A DNA stretch of 60,385 nt from CAG-390 sp045541375 (GCA_045541375.1 JAZQJB010000115.1:1-60385); one strand, 5' to 3'; shown: positions 16,404 through 23,943, counted from the first letter of the stretch. The notes: generated from the sequence alone by a model not told the origin. Numbers and translations are program-made.

Positions 16404-16514
16404 AGGACTCTGAACCCGAAGCTCGCGCATAATTGGGCGGGAGAGTTACGTGCGGTGGCAGCGCGAGCTCTATTATTGTTTCGCTTTGCGAAACAATAAG
16501 GGGTTCTGAGTCCT
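16404..16514. repeat. Large cruciform-capable repeat
   Basis: Outer arms AGGACTCTGAACCC (16404-16417) and GGGTTCTGAGTCCT (16501-16514) pair almost perfectly; inner arms GCTCGCGC and GCGCGAGC pair next, and a third hairpin TATTGTTTCG / CGAAACAATA lies inside. No coding frame is seen. It is followed by a bidirectional terminator. The remaining bases to 16731 show nothing I can name. Confidence 0.7.
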
Positions 16515-16527
16515 GAAGCAACTGACG

Positions 16528-16570
16528 AAAAGAAAAGAAGCCGATGCAAAGCATCGGCTTCTTTTCTTTT
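16528..16570. terminator. Bidirectional terminator between convergent operons
   Basis: 20-bp stem AAAAGAAAAGAAGCCGATGC / GCATCGGCTTCTTTTCTTTT with loop AAA. It ends the glycolipid operon on the plus strand and may end the gene pair arriving on the minus strand. Confidence 0.9.
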
Positions 16571-16731
16571 TGGCATACCCTTTCAAAATCGATCCACAGG
16601 GCAAGTTTTTTCGAAATCGATCCGTGTTTTTCGGTCGTTGGATAGACTTATCCCTTGGCGATGATGGGCGCAAAAAGTTGTCCGAGGTCTTTCGGGCTTT
16701 CGCGCCATGCTTGCAAACGAGGGCTATGTAA

Positions 16732-17154
16732 TTACTCGAATAACTTCTTTTGAATTTCCTCTGCTTGTTTTGAAAATGAGATTGTTTGAATGTAGTCCTT
16801 AACCCGAATACATATCACTTCGACAGGAATAGCCTCCAACTTGGATATCCATTGCCACTCATCAAGCTTTTCAAAGGTTTCTGCTCGCAACTTATAAACG
16901 TAACCCACACCGTTGGGATCAAGGCTGCCGTATTCAATAAAGGTTTTTCCATTTTTACAAGAGAATGCCCTTTTGCCTGTCGGATCGTCGGGATACCAAC
17001 GTATAGGTAAAGCAAATGGGATCACTTCATCAACTGTTTCAGCTGCGTATATTGCTTTTTGCGATTCTTGTGCATTTGTACCGCGTGCTTGCTGTGGGCG
17101 AACTATATCATATAAGTATTGGCTACCATGATAAACATATTGAGGTTTCGCCAT
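16732..17154 (-). CDS. YHGS-motif protein of unknown function
   Basis: 140 residues. Seen: an opening QYVYHGSQYLYDIVRPQQARG, then AIYAAETVDEVIPFALP, and a lysine-rich C terminus. The YHGS...P...A.YA.....A..FA arrangement resembles the start of ADP-ribosyltransferase-like folds (for example DUF3990 or DarT-like proteins), but no conserved catalytic Glu is clear, so this is a weak suggestion. The gene starts one base after the stop of the four-helix-bundle gene, so the two form an operon. Such compact, paired genes can be toxin-antitoxin-like; no direct proof here. Confidence 0.7.
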   Translation of the reverse strand: MAKPQYVYHGSQYLYDIVRPQQARGTNAQESQKAIYAAETVDEVIPFALPIRWYPDDPTGKRAFSCKNGKTFIEYGSLDPNGVGYVYKLRAETFEKLDEWQWISKLEAIPVEVICIRVKDYIQTISFSKQAEEIQKKLFE

Positions 17155-17155
17155 A

Positions 17156-17500
17156 TTACGAATTCACCTTTGCTGTATTGATGGAGGCGATCAACATTCT
17201 GCGGATAGAACCGCAATCGTGCAACACACTTTTTGCAATCTCTTCTGAAATTATATTCGCTTTTTGCGCAATTTCGATCCAATATTCCGTTTCATAGCAC
17301 TCTTTGAGGGATATTTGAAGTTTAGCAACGAAATCCGCTTTGCTGTGGGCATATTTTGCTTCTCTAATATTCGCACCGATACTTGTGCCGCTTCGTTCAA
17401 GCTGATTAGATAAAGAGTAGTGTCCTTTGATGCCGTCGGTTACACTCAAAATTTTAACCGCAAACTCGGTTGACATATCCGCAAGTTTGTTTTCTGCCAT
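17156..17500 (-). CDS. Four-helix-bundle protein (23S rRNA intervening-sequence protein family)
   Basis: 114 residues from the ATG at 17500, six bases after GAGGTG; the upstream GTG lies inside that ribosome site. The sequence ADMSTEFAVKILSVTDGIKGHYSLSNQL, RSGTSIGANIREA..A.S..DF..KLQISLKECYETEYWIE is diagnostic for the S23/IVP four-helix-bundle family (PF05635). Members are found in rRNA intervening sequences, in diversity-generating retroelement accessory position and as free-standing genes; the biochemical role is unknown but RNA or nucleic acid binding has been suggested. It is the first gene of a two-gene operon with the YHGS protein. Confidence 0.88.
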   Translation of the reverse strand: MAENKLADMSTEFAVKILSVTDGIKGHYSLSNQLERSGTSIGANIREAKYAHSKADFVAKLQISLKECYETEYWIEIAQKANIISEEIAKSVLHDCGSIRRMLIASINTAKVNS

Positions 17501-17520
17501 AGTTATCACCTCTTTCGATT

Positions 17521-17549
17521 ATTATATCATAAAATCTCAAAATAGTCAA
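17521..17549 (-). promoter_or_regulatory. Promoter of the four-helix-bundle operon
   Basis: Minus strand TTGACT (17544-17549), 17-bp spacer, TATAAT (17521-17526). The -35 abuts the first palindrome of the array at 17550. Confidence 0.85.
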
Positions 17550-17722
17550 TGAAATCGTGCTACGCACGATGAAATCCTCACTCCGTTCGGATGAAATCTT
17601 CAGCCTACGGCTTCAGATGAAATTAAATCCGTCCTTTTCTCCCCGCGAAGCGGGATTTCATCGCGAAGCGATTTCATCCACCGAAGGTGGATTTATCCCG
17701 TCCGCAAGGACGGATTTAACTG
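17550..17722. repeat. Palindrome array, ATGAAAT type (nested, two-sided)
   Basis: Small palindromes (CGTGCTACGCACG, CTTCAGCCTACGGCTTCAG-like, CCCGCGAAGCGGG, CGCGAAGCG, CCACCGAAGGTGG, CCGTCCGCAAGGACGG) separated by ATGAAAT in the left half and by its reverse complement ATTTCAT in the right half, so the array is symmetric about a centre near 17625. Related arrays are at 51723-51862 and 53125-53262. No coding frame. Confidence 0.85.
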
Positions 17723-17756
17723 AAAAAAGCCATTCGCTTTTGCGAATGGCTTTTTT
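17723..17756 (-). terminator. Terminator of tRNA-Trp
   Basis: Stem AAAAAAGCCATTCGC / GCGAATGGCTTTTTT, two bases beyond the CCA end of the tRNA on the minus strand. Confidence 0.9.
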
Positions 17757-17758
17757 CT

Positions 17759-17834
17759 TGGCAGGGGCGGAAGGACTCGAACCCACGACCCATGGTTTTG
17801 GAGACCAGTACTCTACCAACTGAGCTACACCCCT
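17759..17834 (-). tRNA. tRNA-Trp (CCA anticodon)
   Basis: 76 bases including an encoded 3' CCA. Acceptor stem AGGGGTG pairs with CGCCCCT, D arm GCTCAGTTGGTAGAGT, anticodon loop CTCCAAA with anticodon CCA, T loop TTCGAGT. Discriminator G73 as in bacterial tryptophan tRNAs. One mismatch each in the anticodon and T stems. It has its own promoter and terminator. Confidence 0.95.
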
Positions 17835-17846
17835 ACGTACCGAAAT

Positions 17847-17875
17847 ATTATAGCACAACTTCGGTTAAAAGTCAA
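17847..17875 (-). promoter_or_regulatory. Promoter of tRNA-Trp
   Basis: Minus strand TTGACT (17870-17875), 17-bp spacer, TATAAT (17847-17852), 12 bases before the tRNA 5' end. Confidence 0.9.
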
Positions 17876-17905
17876 GCGTTTTTATGCATTTTCTTTCAAT
17901 TAATA

Positions 17906-17935
17906 AAAAATTCCGCCACAAAGGGCGGAATTTTT
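17906..17935 (-). terminator. Terminator of the AI-2E family gene
   Basis: Stem AAAAATTCCGCC / GGCGGAATTTTT, 14 bases beyond the gene stop at 17950 on the minus strand. Confidence 0.9.
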
Positions 17936-17949
17936 ATGTTTATTTTGGG

Positions 17950-19188
17950 TTATTCCTTCTCCTGATCCTTTTTCTTCTCGCGCTTTTTGGCTTTGAGCTT
18001 CTTGCGGAAGGGGCGGGTTATCCATACGCCGGCGGCGTCCACGCCCTTGGTGATCGCTTGGCTGAGCGGGTCGCCTTCCTCTTTTTCGGGCTCGGCGGTC
18101 TTATAGAGCTTGATGACGCCCGCGCTGTTAAGGCTCTGGCAGAGCGCGATCGTCACGGGGAGCAGAAGGATTCCGATGCCGCCGTAGATAAAGTTGCCCG
18201 CAAGCATTGCAAAGAGTGTCAGGAATGGGTGCATACCGACGCTGTTGCCAACGATCTTCGGCTCGATGATCTGGCGGACGATGCAAAGCACGGTCCAAAG
18301 GATGAAAAGTCCGATTCCGATGCCTATGTCGCCGATGATGAAGCTGATTATCGCCCACGGAACTATGATAAGTCCCGAGCCGACAACGGGGAGAATGTCA
18401 AAAATTGCGATCAGCGCGGCGATCAGCGCCGCGTATCTGACTCCGATGATCGAAAGCCCCGCGAAGATCTCGGCAAATGTGATGAGCATAACGAGCGAAT
18501 AGGAGAGGATGTACTTTTTGAGCACCTTTCCGAGATGCGCGCCGATGTTGTGAAGCAGCTCGTTGGTCTTGTCGGGGAGCTGTTTTTTGATGAAAGCGAG
18601 GATCGATTCAAAGTCAACCAGCAAAAAGATGGTGGCAACGATCATGATGACGATGTTGAGCAGGAAGGAGGGGACGCTAACCGCAAAGCCCGTCAGCTTG
18701 CCCACAAGCTGTCCGGAAAAGCTCATGACCGTGCTTCCGATGGTGGAAAGAAGCGAATTTGCCGTGTCATCGAAGTTGAGCGCCATTTCGGGGTCGAAAT
18801 TGTGGAGGATTTCCTGGATCTCGTCAAAGAGGGTGATAAGGAATGGGCGTATCTGATTCTGGAAGAACTGGGGCAGATTGGTTGCCTTGTCTGCGGCGAA
18901 CGAAAGTATTTCAACGAGCAGCCAGATGACGATAACGCCTATGGTGCCGTAAAACAGCACAACGAGAATGACCGAAAGCACGCGCGAGCTCAGTTTCAGC
19001 TTTTTGTGCAGAAAGCGCACAACGGGGCGAAGTATCATCGTAACGATAAAGGCGACGAAGAAGGGGAAGAGCTCGGGCAGCGCATATCTGACAAGAACGA
19101 TCGAAAGCGCGAAAATGAGAGCGAAAAAGGCAAAATTAATTAAAAACCTCTTGCGCTTAACGGTTGGGGTGTGCTCGAAATTCTGCAT
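17950..19188 (-). CDS. AI-2E family transporter / YtvI-like membrane protein
   Basis: 412 residues with about eight membrane segments. Family features: RYALPELFPFFVAFIVTMIL near the start, long helical outside region about residues 100-190, then GVRYAALIAALIAIFDILPVVGSG, PWAIISFIIGDIGIGIGLFILW and the hallmark IEPKIVGNSVGMHPFLTLFAM. The family (PF01594) contains transporters for autoinducer-2 and sodium-linked exporters, and in Clostridia sporulation-associated YtvI; which applies here is open. Ribosome site AAGGAG precedes the ATG. A basic Lys/Glu-rich tail is present. Monocistronic. Confidence 0.9.
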   Translation of the reverse strand: MQNFEHTPTVKRKRFLINFAFFALIFALSIVLVRYALPELFPFFVAFIVTMILRPVVRFLHKKLKLSSRVLSVILVVLFYGTIGVIVIWLLVEILSFAADKATNLPQFFQNQIRPFLITLFDEIQEILHNFDPEMALNFDDTANSLLSTIGSTVMSFSGQLVGKLTGFAVSVPSFLLNIVIMIVATIFLLVDFESILAFIKKQLPDKTNELLHNIGAHLGKVLKKYILSYSLVMLITFAEIFAGLSIIGVRYAALIAALIAIFDILPVVGSGLIIVPWAIISFIIGDIGIGIGLFILWTVLCIVRQIIEPKIVGNSVGMHPFLTLFAMLAGNFIYGGIGILLLPVTIALCQSLNSAGVIKLYKTAEPEKEEGDPLSQAITKGVDAAGVWITRPFRKKLKAKKREKKKDQEKE

Positions 19189-19224
19189 TTTTTACTCCTT
19201 TTCAGCCAATTGTAAAGCTGTGTT

Positions 19225-19629
19225 TTACATATGCTTCGGATAGCCTCCGATCCTCTCGCGGACGGGGGCGTATCTTGCGTATTTTTGGATTGAGTTATAA
19301 AGATCGCGTGCGGCGGTGGCGGTTGAGCAGTCGGGGCTCTTGCCGACGCATTTGCCGTTTTTTGCGTAGAGTGAGAGGGTGTAAACTCCGCGTCCGCGGC
19401 GTTCCGCTTTGAATTTCGGGTAGCCGAGAAGCTCGGTCGGTGCGCCGAGGCAGCCCGTGACGTCCTCGAGAGGGCTGTCGCAGATGATGCGAAGAGAGGC
19501 TATCGAGGCGCGGCAGAGTGCCTGCGTGCTTCGCTCGCCCCCGCGAAGAAGAAGGCGGGTCTCGGTCGAGCGGAATTCGTAGTAAAAGCGACCCTCAAAG
19601 GTCCTTTTTATCTCGTAAAACGCGCTCAT
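19225..19629 (-). CDS. Hypothetical protein, weakly DUF1508/YegP-like
   Basis: 134 residues starting MSAFYEIKRTFEGRFYYEFR. The ATG overlaps the stop of the lipase gene by four bases (ATGA), which fixes the start although the frame stays open far upstream. The first half (FYEIKRTFEGRFYYEFRSTE, then S.....ASIASLRIICDSP) resembles the YegP/DUF1508 pattern of beta strands and a helix; the second half has a comparable pattern (PKFKAERRGRGVYTLSLYAK, AARDLYNSIQKYA), so it may be a tandem of the fold. Similarity is weak. Last gene of the cca-lipase operon. Confidence 0.6.
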   Translation of the reverse strand: MSAFYEIKRTFEGRFYYEFRSTETRLLLRGGERSTQALCRASIASLRIICDSPLEDVTGCLGAPTELLGYPKFKAERRGRGVYTLSLYAKNGKCVGKSPDCSTATAARDLYNSIQKYARYAPVRERIGGYPKHM

Positions 19630-20591
19630 ATCTCGATCTCGGAGAAGGTTTCGGTCTCCTCGAAGGGAAGCTCCGCCAAGACCTCGTCGATCCAGCGGTC
19701 GATGAGGGCGAAAGTCTCCTCGCGGTCGGTCTCGTTGAGGACCTCGTGACGCGCGCCGGGGATGATGACCGTCGTCAGCTTGCGCGCTCCCGCGCCCGTT
19801 AGCGCACCTGCAACCTTGAGGACGCCCTTGCCGTAGCCTCCGACGGGATCGTCCTCGCCGCTGATCAGCAGGATGGGCAGATCGGTGGGAACTGTGGGTG
19901 CCCATTCCTCGCGGCTGACCGCCTCAAGCATACGGAAAAGATCGCGGTAGCCCGAAACGGTGAAAAGGTAGTTGCAATATTTGTCGTCGTTGTATTTTTC
20001 GACAATCGCGCTGTCGCGGGTCAGCCAGGCGGCGGGATCGGCACCCTTGCCGCATCTCTTAAGATAGCCTGCCGACTGGATCGATGAGAGAAGCTTGCTC
20101 CTGTGCCTCTCGCCGCGGAAAAGTGATATGATATTCGCAAGCGCAATTCCCGCGCCCGTGGGAGCGTCGGGTCCGCCCGTGCCCATGATGATCGCGCCCG
20201 CAAGGTTTTCCGCGTACTGCGAAAGATAAAGTCTTGCAAGGAAGGAGCCCATCGAGTGACCGAGAAGAATGAGGGGCTTGCCCTCGTAACGCTCGAGAAG
20301 CAGCTCGGACATCGTCCTCAGTCCCTCAACCGTCAGCTCAACGCCGTCCTTTTCGGCGAAAAAGCCGAGATCGTCAAGTGAGGCGGCACTTTCGCCGTGG
20401 CCGGGGTGATCGTTGCCCGCAAGAACGATCCCAAGCGAGCAAAGATGCTCGGCGTAGTTCTCGTATCTGCCGATATATTCGCGCATACCGTGCGAAACCT
20501 GCAGAACCGCGCGAATCTCGCCTTCGGGCTCATAAATGCGGTAGGCAAGAGAGCCGCCGCTGTATTCAAATCTGTCTTTGATAAGTTTCAT
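19626..20591 (-). CDS. Monoacylglycerol lipase-like alpha/beta hydrolase (S33/Hydrolase_4)
   Basis: 321 residues. Signature VLQVSHGMREYIGRYENYAEHL (oxyanion region), DHPGHGES, nucleophile Ser in LLGHSMGSFLARLY (about residue 113), Asp in ISGEDDPVGG and His in PGARHEVLNE. No signal peptide. The family includes monoacylglycerol lipases and lysophospholipases, so hydrolysis of a lipid ester in the cytoplasm is likely. It begins two bases after the stop of cca and overlaps the next gene by four bases. Confidence 0.88.
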   Translation of the reverse strand: MKLIKDRFEYSGGSLAYRIYEPEGEIRAVLQVSHGMREYIGRYENYAEHLCSLGIVLAGNDHPGHGESAASLDDLGFFAEKDGVELTVEGLRTMSELLLERYEGKPLILLGHSMGSFLARLYLSQYAENLAGAIIMGTGGPDAPTGAGIALANIISLFRGERHRSKLLSSIQSAGYLKRCGKGADPAAWLTRDSAIVEKYNDDKYCNYLFTVSGYRDLFRMLEAVSREEWAPTVPTDLPILLISGEDDPVGGYGKGVLKVAGALTGAGARKLTTVIIPGARHEVLNETDREETFALIDRWIDEVLAELPFEETETFSEIEI

Positions 20592-20593
20592 TT

Positions 20594-21910
20594 TTACCTC
20601 ACCATATCGCGCACGAGCGAGAGAAGATTTTCGCGCGTGTTGAAATCGGGATTTGCAAGCACCGCCGCAAGCAGCTCGGAAAGGACTTCGCCAACCCGCG
20701 CGCCCGGTGCAACTCCGCAGTCAAGAAGATCGCGACCGCTGACGGCAAGCTCGGATATCGACATCGGCTCGCCCTTTTCGGCACACTCGAAGAGATTCTG
20801 TGCCGCAACCATCGCGCTCTCGCCCGAAAGCAATCGCTCGCTGCGAGCACCCGCCGCAAGAAGGATGAAGAATGCGAATTTCGGGGTGATCTTGCCCGTC
20901 AGCCCCGAGGCGTAGGTGCGAACCGTGGCGGGATCGCCGCGTTTGGGCAGGGTTCCCGAAGCGCAAGCCGTTGTGACCGCCGAAAGCTCGGTGCTCATTT
21001 TCAGTTTTTTCGGAATTTCGACCGAAAGATCGCGGTCGCTGTCGCGTAGGAGCATTCCGAGGCGGATAGCCGCAAGATGCGCCCGCGCGGAGAGAAATCC
21101 GAGCGCGGCGGCTTCTTCGCGTTCCTTTTTCAGATAAAGCCCCGCGGGGAAGCGGTCGGGGATAAAGTCGAGCGCCGAAAATCCCGTGCGCGAGAGAGTT
21201 TCAAAATACGCGCGCGGTATGACCTCGCCGAGGACGTGCGCCGAATGCATCAGCGCGAGCGAGTGCGCAGGCTTTTCTGCCGAAAGCAGACCGAGGATCT
21301 CACCGCCGATACGCTCCGCGCTGACGGCAGAAAGGCGTTTGCGCTCGCTTTTTGCCGCCGAAAGTGTTTTTTCTTCAATTTCAAACCCAAGCCGCGCTGC
21401 AAAGCGGAATCCGCGCAGGATGCGGAGCGAATCCTCGGTGAACCGTCGAACGGGATCGCCGACGGCGCGAATGACGCCGATCTTGAGGTCCTCGGCACCG
21501 CCGAAAGGATCGCAAAGCCCGCGTGTGGGCGAATACGCCATCGCGTTGACGGTAAAATCGCGCCGCGCGAGGTCTTCGGTAATATTTTTCGTGAACTCAA
21601 CCGAGTCGGGACGCCGCCCGTCGGTGTAGTCGCCGTCGATGCGGTAGGTGGTGATCTCGAGGGGCATACCCTCGATGACGACGGTCACGGTGCCGTGTTT
21701 TTCGCCCGTCAGTATCGTGTGGAAATCGGCGAAGACCGACTTGATTTCATCGGGCGACGCCGAGGTGGTGACGTCGTAGTCGTGCAAAGCCCGCCCGAGC
21801 ATAGCATCGCGCACCGCCCCGCCGACGACGTAAGCCTCGTGGCCGAAGGACTCGAGCCGAGAGAGGGCGAGAGTGACCGCAGAGGGAAGATTCATATTAA
21901 ATTCGATCAT
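20594..21910 (-). CDS. cca: CCA tRNA nucleotidyltransferase
   Basis: 438 residues from the ATG at 21910, which follows AAAGGAGT by eight bases. The frame stays open upstream through hairpin repeats, but that part is not coding. N-terminal nucleotidyltransferase domain: HEAYVVGGAVRDAMLGRALHDYDVTTSA with the two catalytic Asp residues in DYD, then TYRIDGDYTDGRRPDSVEF and LARRDFTVNAMAYSP, and the RRFTEDSLRILRGFRFAARLGF motif. It adds or repairs the 3' CCA of tRNAs. The C-terminal helical region lacks an obvious HD signature. First gene of a three-gene operon with a lipase and a small protein. Confidence 0.95.
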   Translation of the reverse strand: MIEFNMNLPSAVTLALSRLESFGHEAYVVGGAVRDAMLGRALHDYDVTTSASPDEIKSVFADFHTILTGEKHGTVTVVIEGMPLEITTYRIDGDYTDGRRPDSVEFTKNITEDLARRDFTVNAMAYSPTRGLCDPFGGAEDLKIGVIRAVGDPVRRFTEDSLRILRGFRFAARLGFEIEEKTLSAAKSERKRLSAVSAERIGGEILGLLSAEKPAHSLALMHSAHVLGEVIPRAYFETLSRTGFSALDFIPDRFPAGLYLKKEREEAAALGFLSARAHLAAIRLGMLLRDSDRDLSVEIPKKLKMSTELSAVTTACASGTLPKRGDPATVRTYASGLTGKITPKFAFFILLAAGARSERLLSGESAMVAAQNLFECAEKGEPMSISELAVSGRDLLDCGVAPGARVGEVLSELLAAVLANPDFNTRENLLSLVRDMVR

Positions 21911-21928
21911 ACGATCAACTCCTTTTAT

Positions 21929-21949
21929 AAAATGCAAAATGCAAAATGA
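21929..21949 (-). repeat. Heptamer leader of cca
   Basis: Three copies of a 7-base unit (AAAATGC, AAAATGC, AAAATGA on the plus strand) lie directly upstream of the cca ribosome site. It is the minus-strand counterpart of the heptamer leaders before the SecB-like, both metallo-beta-lactamase and uppP genes. Confidence 0.7.
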
Positions 21950-21977
21950 AAGATAACAGCAGCGGGAAAGTTTTGAT

Positions 21978-22138
21978 CGAACTTTTTCAAAAGTTCGCGA
22001 ATTCTTAAGGCGGAGCCTTAAGTCGACCTCCGCAGAGGTCGAAACACCCCTGCGCTTCAAACTGGCGACGCCCCGTCGACAGTTTGGAAGGAGTAAAATC
22101 TTCCCTTCAGGGGAGATTTTCGCTCCTTCACCCTTTGC
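21978..22138 (+). repeat. Five-hairpin structured repeat, copy 1
   Basis: Five consecutive hairpins: H1 CGAACTTT/AAAGTTCG (21978-21997), H2 CTTAAGGC/GCCTTAAG (22004-22022), H3 TCGACCTC/GAGGTCGA (22023-22042), H4 CAAACTG/CAGTTTG (22058-22086), H5 AAGGAG with AAAATCT/AGATTTT inside (22088-22128), then CACCCTTTGC (22129-22138). The same order, spacing and closing motif occur at 60055-60227, and H2-H5 again on the other strand at 60253-60378, with different stem sequences that still pair. No coding frame with a ribosome site. Confidence 0.85.
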
Positions 22139-22167
22139 TACGCGAAGAATCTTCGTCTCGGCAACTG

Positions 22168-22233
22168 TATACCCACCCAACCCTCCCGCAAGCGGGAGGG
22201 CTTAAATTTAATCGCGGAGATGTAGTTGGGTAT
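22168..22233. repeat. Nested palindrome with CCCTCCCGCAAGCGGGAGGG core
   Basis: Core palindrome 22181-22200, enclosed by ATACCCACCCAAC and GTTGGGTAT. The phrase TGCCCACCCC.ACCCCTCCC with the same core recurs at 51915-51947 and 53320-53352. The bases from 22234 to 22349 show nothing recognisable. Confidence 0.7.
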
Positions 22234-22349
22234 TTTGAATATTGAAATTATAATCGAACTAAATAAAAATATACGCTACGAATACTTTGTTCACCCCTGC
22301 CCCCGAGTGCAAATATAGACAATAGCGATGCCGCAATCCTCAAAACACC

Positions 22350-22559
22350 TTATTCATCGGTAGAAATAACAACTTTTTTACACTTCGGGCAATAATACGC
22401 TTCTGCAAAGCAACCATTCCAATATCCTTTGCTGATAGTGAAATCGTCGGATGCTGTTGCGGAAAAAAACAGTTTCTTTTTGTCCGGACTCCAAATTACA
22501 GGCCGCGCGCTTTGCACGAAGCCTTTGTCCATCTCTTTACCGCACCAAGGACATTTCAT
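22350..22559 (-). CDS. Small zinc-ribbon protein (DUF6487-like)
   Basis: 69 residues with two Cys pairs: CPWCGKEMDKG at the start and YYCPKCKKVV at the end, the arrangement of a zinc ribbon. Between them an AR.VIWSPDKKKLFFS segment is typical for the DUF6487 family of small Firmicutes proteins. The start codon shares one base with the stop of the upstream gene (TAATG), so it is co-translated with the propeller-like protein. Function unknown. Confidence 0.8.
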   Translation of the reverse strand: MKCPWCGKEMDKGFVQSARPVIWSPDKKKLFFSATASDDFTISKGYWNGCFAEAYYCPKCKKVVISTDE

Positions 22560-23668
22560 TATTCAACAACCTCAAACATCTCCCCCTCGCCGGTGTAGCG
22601 GCAGAGCTTGATGTCGGACGAGCAGTATTTGACCTCGTCGCGCTTTACTTTTTTGTCGAAGGAGAAATAATAGTAGCCGTTTCCGAGGGCGATCATTCCC
22701 GTCGAACCGCGGGGGAAGTCGCAGCCGTAAACGCCGGTGGCGGGGTCTTCGATTCCGAGGGGCGCGCCGGTCAGAAGGAGTCCTTCGCGGCCGCAAAGTC
22801 CCTTCAGCTCGCCCATTTCGGGCGCGATCTTGCGGTCGATGATGAACATCGGCGGGTTGCGGAATTTTTCCTTGTTGCCCTTGTAAACGGCAACGAGCCA
22901 CGCGTCAAGATAGGTGTCGTATTCAAGATTCTGTACGCCCCAGTTGGTGTTGCCGGTGTAGAAGAAGAGCTTGTTTTCGCATCTTGCACCGCTGTGGTGG
23001 GGCTCGCCCTGGGTGAGGGGCTTCGCGAAGGGCTTGATCTTGCGCCAATCGTATTCAAGAATGACCTGATGGTCGTTGTCGTCGCGGTTTACGTCGTTGT
23101 AGATTCCGTAAGCGACGTAAAGCATATAGGGCGATACCTGACGCTCACCGGGACGGGGCGAGAAGGTGACGCCGTCGATGCCCGAGCAGGCAAAACGGTG
23201 GGGAGCACCCTGCTCACCCTCTGCGTCAAAGTCATCGCAAACGTCGGGGAGGTATACGGCGGTCATGATGCCGTCAGCCTCGGCGTCCATGCCGATGCGG
23301 TCGATCTTGTCAACGTTGAAAATGGCAACGTAAAAGGCGTCCTCCTCGGCGATCTTGATGCCCGTGCGAGCCATGATGCCCTTTCCGATCGAGTCGTGCT
23401 TGTATTCGATCGAGCCCCAAACGCAATTGTCGCCGCCGTTGAAGGCAAGGCAGCCGAGATGACCCGTCAGACCCTCAACGGTGCCGACGACGTTACCCTG
23501 CATATCCGCCTTGACAAGGACGGTGGTGAAGGAATAATATATGTACTTTCGCTCGGTGTCAACGGCGATTCCCTGAATGTGGCCGTTGGTCCATTCGCCC
23601 GCGAAAATCGAGCGGGGAAGGGCGGGAGCGGGATAATTTTTGAGGTTTTCAAAGCGGTTGTTTTCCAT
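22559..23668 (-). CDS. Beta-propeller-like protein of unknown function
   Basis: 369 residues, cytoplasmic (no signal peptide). The sequence has recurrent strand patterns as in propellers: GHIQGIAVDTERKYIYYSFTTVLVKADMQGNVVGTVEGLTGHLGCLAF, then VTFSPRPGERQVSPYMLYVAYGIY, and TGMIALGNGYYYFSF. Acidic/His-rich stretches (NDVNRDDNDHQV, GEPHHSGA) could bind metal. I do not recognise an enzyme family. Ribosome site AAAGGAAG precedes the ATG and a consensus promoter lies upstream. Codon use is biased to abundant codons, suggesting good expression. Transcribed with the zinc-ribbon gene. Confidence 0.75.
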   Translation of the reverse strand: MENNRFENLKNYPAPALPRSIFAGEWTNGHIQGIAVDTERKYIYYSFTTVLVKADMQGNVVGTVEGLTGHLGCLAFNGGDNCVWGSIEYKHDSIGKGIMARTGIKIAEEDAFYVAIFNVDKIDRIGMDAEADGIMTAVYLPDVCDDFDAEGEQGAPHRFACSGIDGVTFSPRPGERQVSPYMLYVAYGIYNDVNRDDNDHQVILEYDWRKIKPFAKPLTQGEPHHSGARCENKLFFYTGNTNWGVQNLEYDTYLDAWLVAVYKGNKEKFRNPPMFIIDRKIAPEMGELKGLCGREGLLLTGAPLGIEDPATGVYGCDFPRGSTGMIALGNGYYYFSFDKKVKRDEVKYCSSDIKLCRYTGEGEMFEVVE

Positions 23669-23709
23669 GTTGTTTCTTCCTTTCGGAGTGAATATATTTT
23701 CTCAATTTA

Positions 23710-23738
23710 ATTATATCACATATACTCCGCAAAGTCAA
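23710..23738 (-). promoter_or_regulatory. Promoter of the propeller-like gene operon
   Basis: Minus strand TTGACT (23733-23738), 17-bp spacer, TATAAT (23710-23715). Confidence 0.88.
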
Positions 23739-23771
23739 AGGTTTTTCAAAAAAATCCGACCCGCCCCAACC

Positions 23772-23943
23772 TTTTCCACAGCCTTTTTTGTGCACTTTGT
23801 ATATCCGACAAAAAACGATCTGCTTTTTTCTTATTTTCCCCACGGTCTGTGGAAAACTTTGTGGTAACTGTGTAAAAGTATCGCTTTTCAAGGCAAAATC
23901 AAGGCTTTTTGAGGGTGAAGCGGAAAACTTTACCTGTGGAAAA
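23772..23943. promoter_or_regulatory. Cluster of DnaA-box-like 9-mers
   Basis: TTTTCCACA at 23772-23780 and, on the other strand, TGTGGAAAA at 23848-23856, TGTGTAAAA at 23869-23877 and TGTGGAAAA at 23935-23943; a weaker TGTGGTAAC is at 23860-23868. These match the DnaA-box family (TTWTNCACA). The stretch lies in a 659-base gene-free, AT-rich region between divergent genes, followed by long A/T runs (23955-24110). No replication gene is nearby. The rest of the gap holds the two promoters and nothing else I can name. Confidence 0.55.

Noticed and set aside
21911..22180. 90-residue N-terminal extension of the CCA-adding enzyme
   Set aside because: It is read through the five-hairpin repeat; the ATG at 21910 has a proper ribosome site and gives the usual length.
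23772..23943. Definite chromosomal origin of replication
   Set aside because: Sites alone are not enough; no dnaA or other origin-linked gene in the window. Kept only as a candidate cluster.
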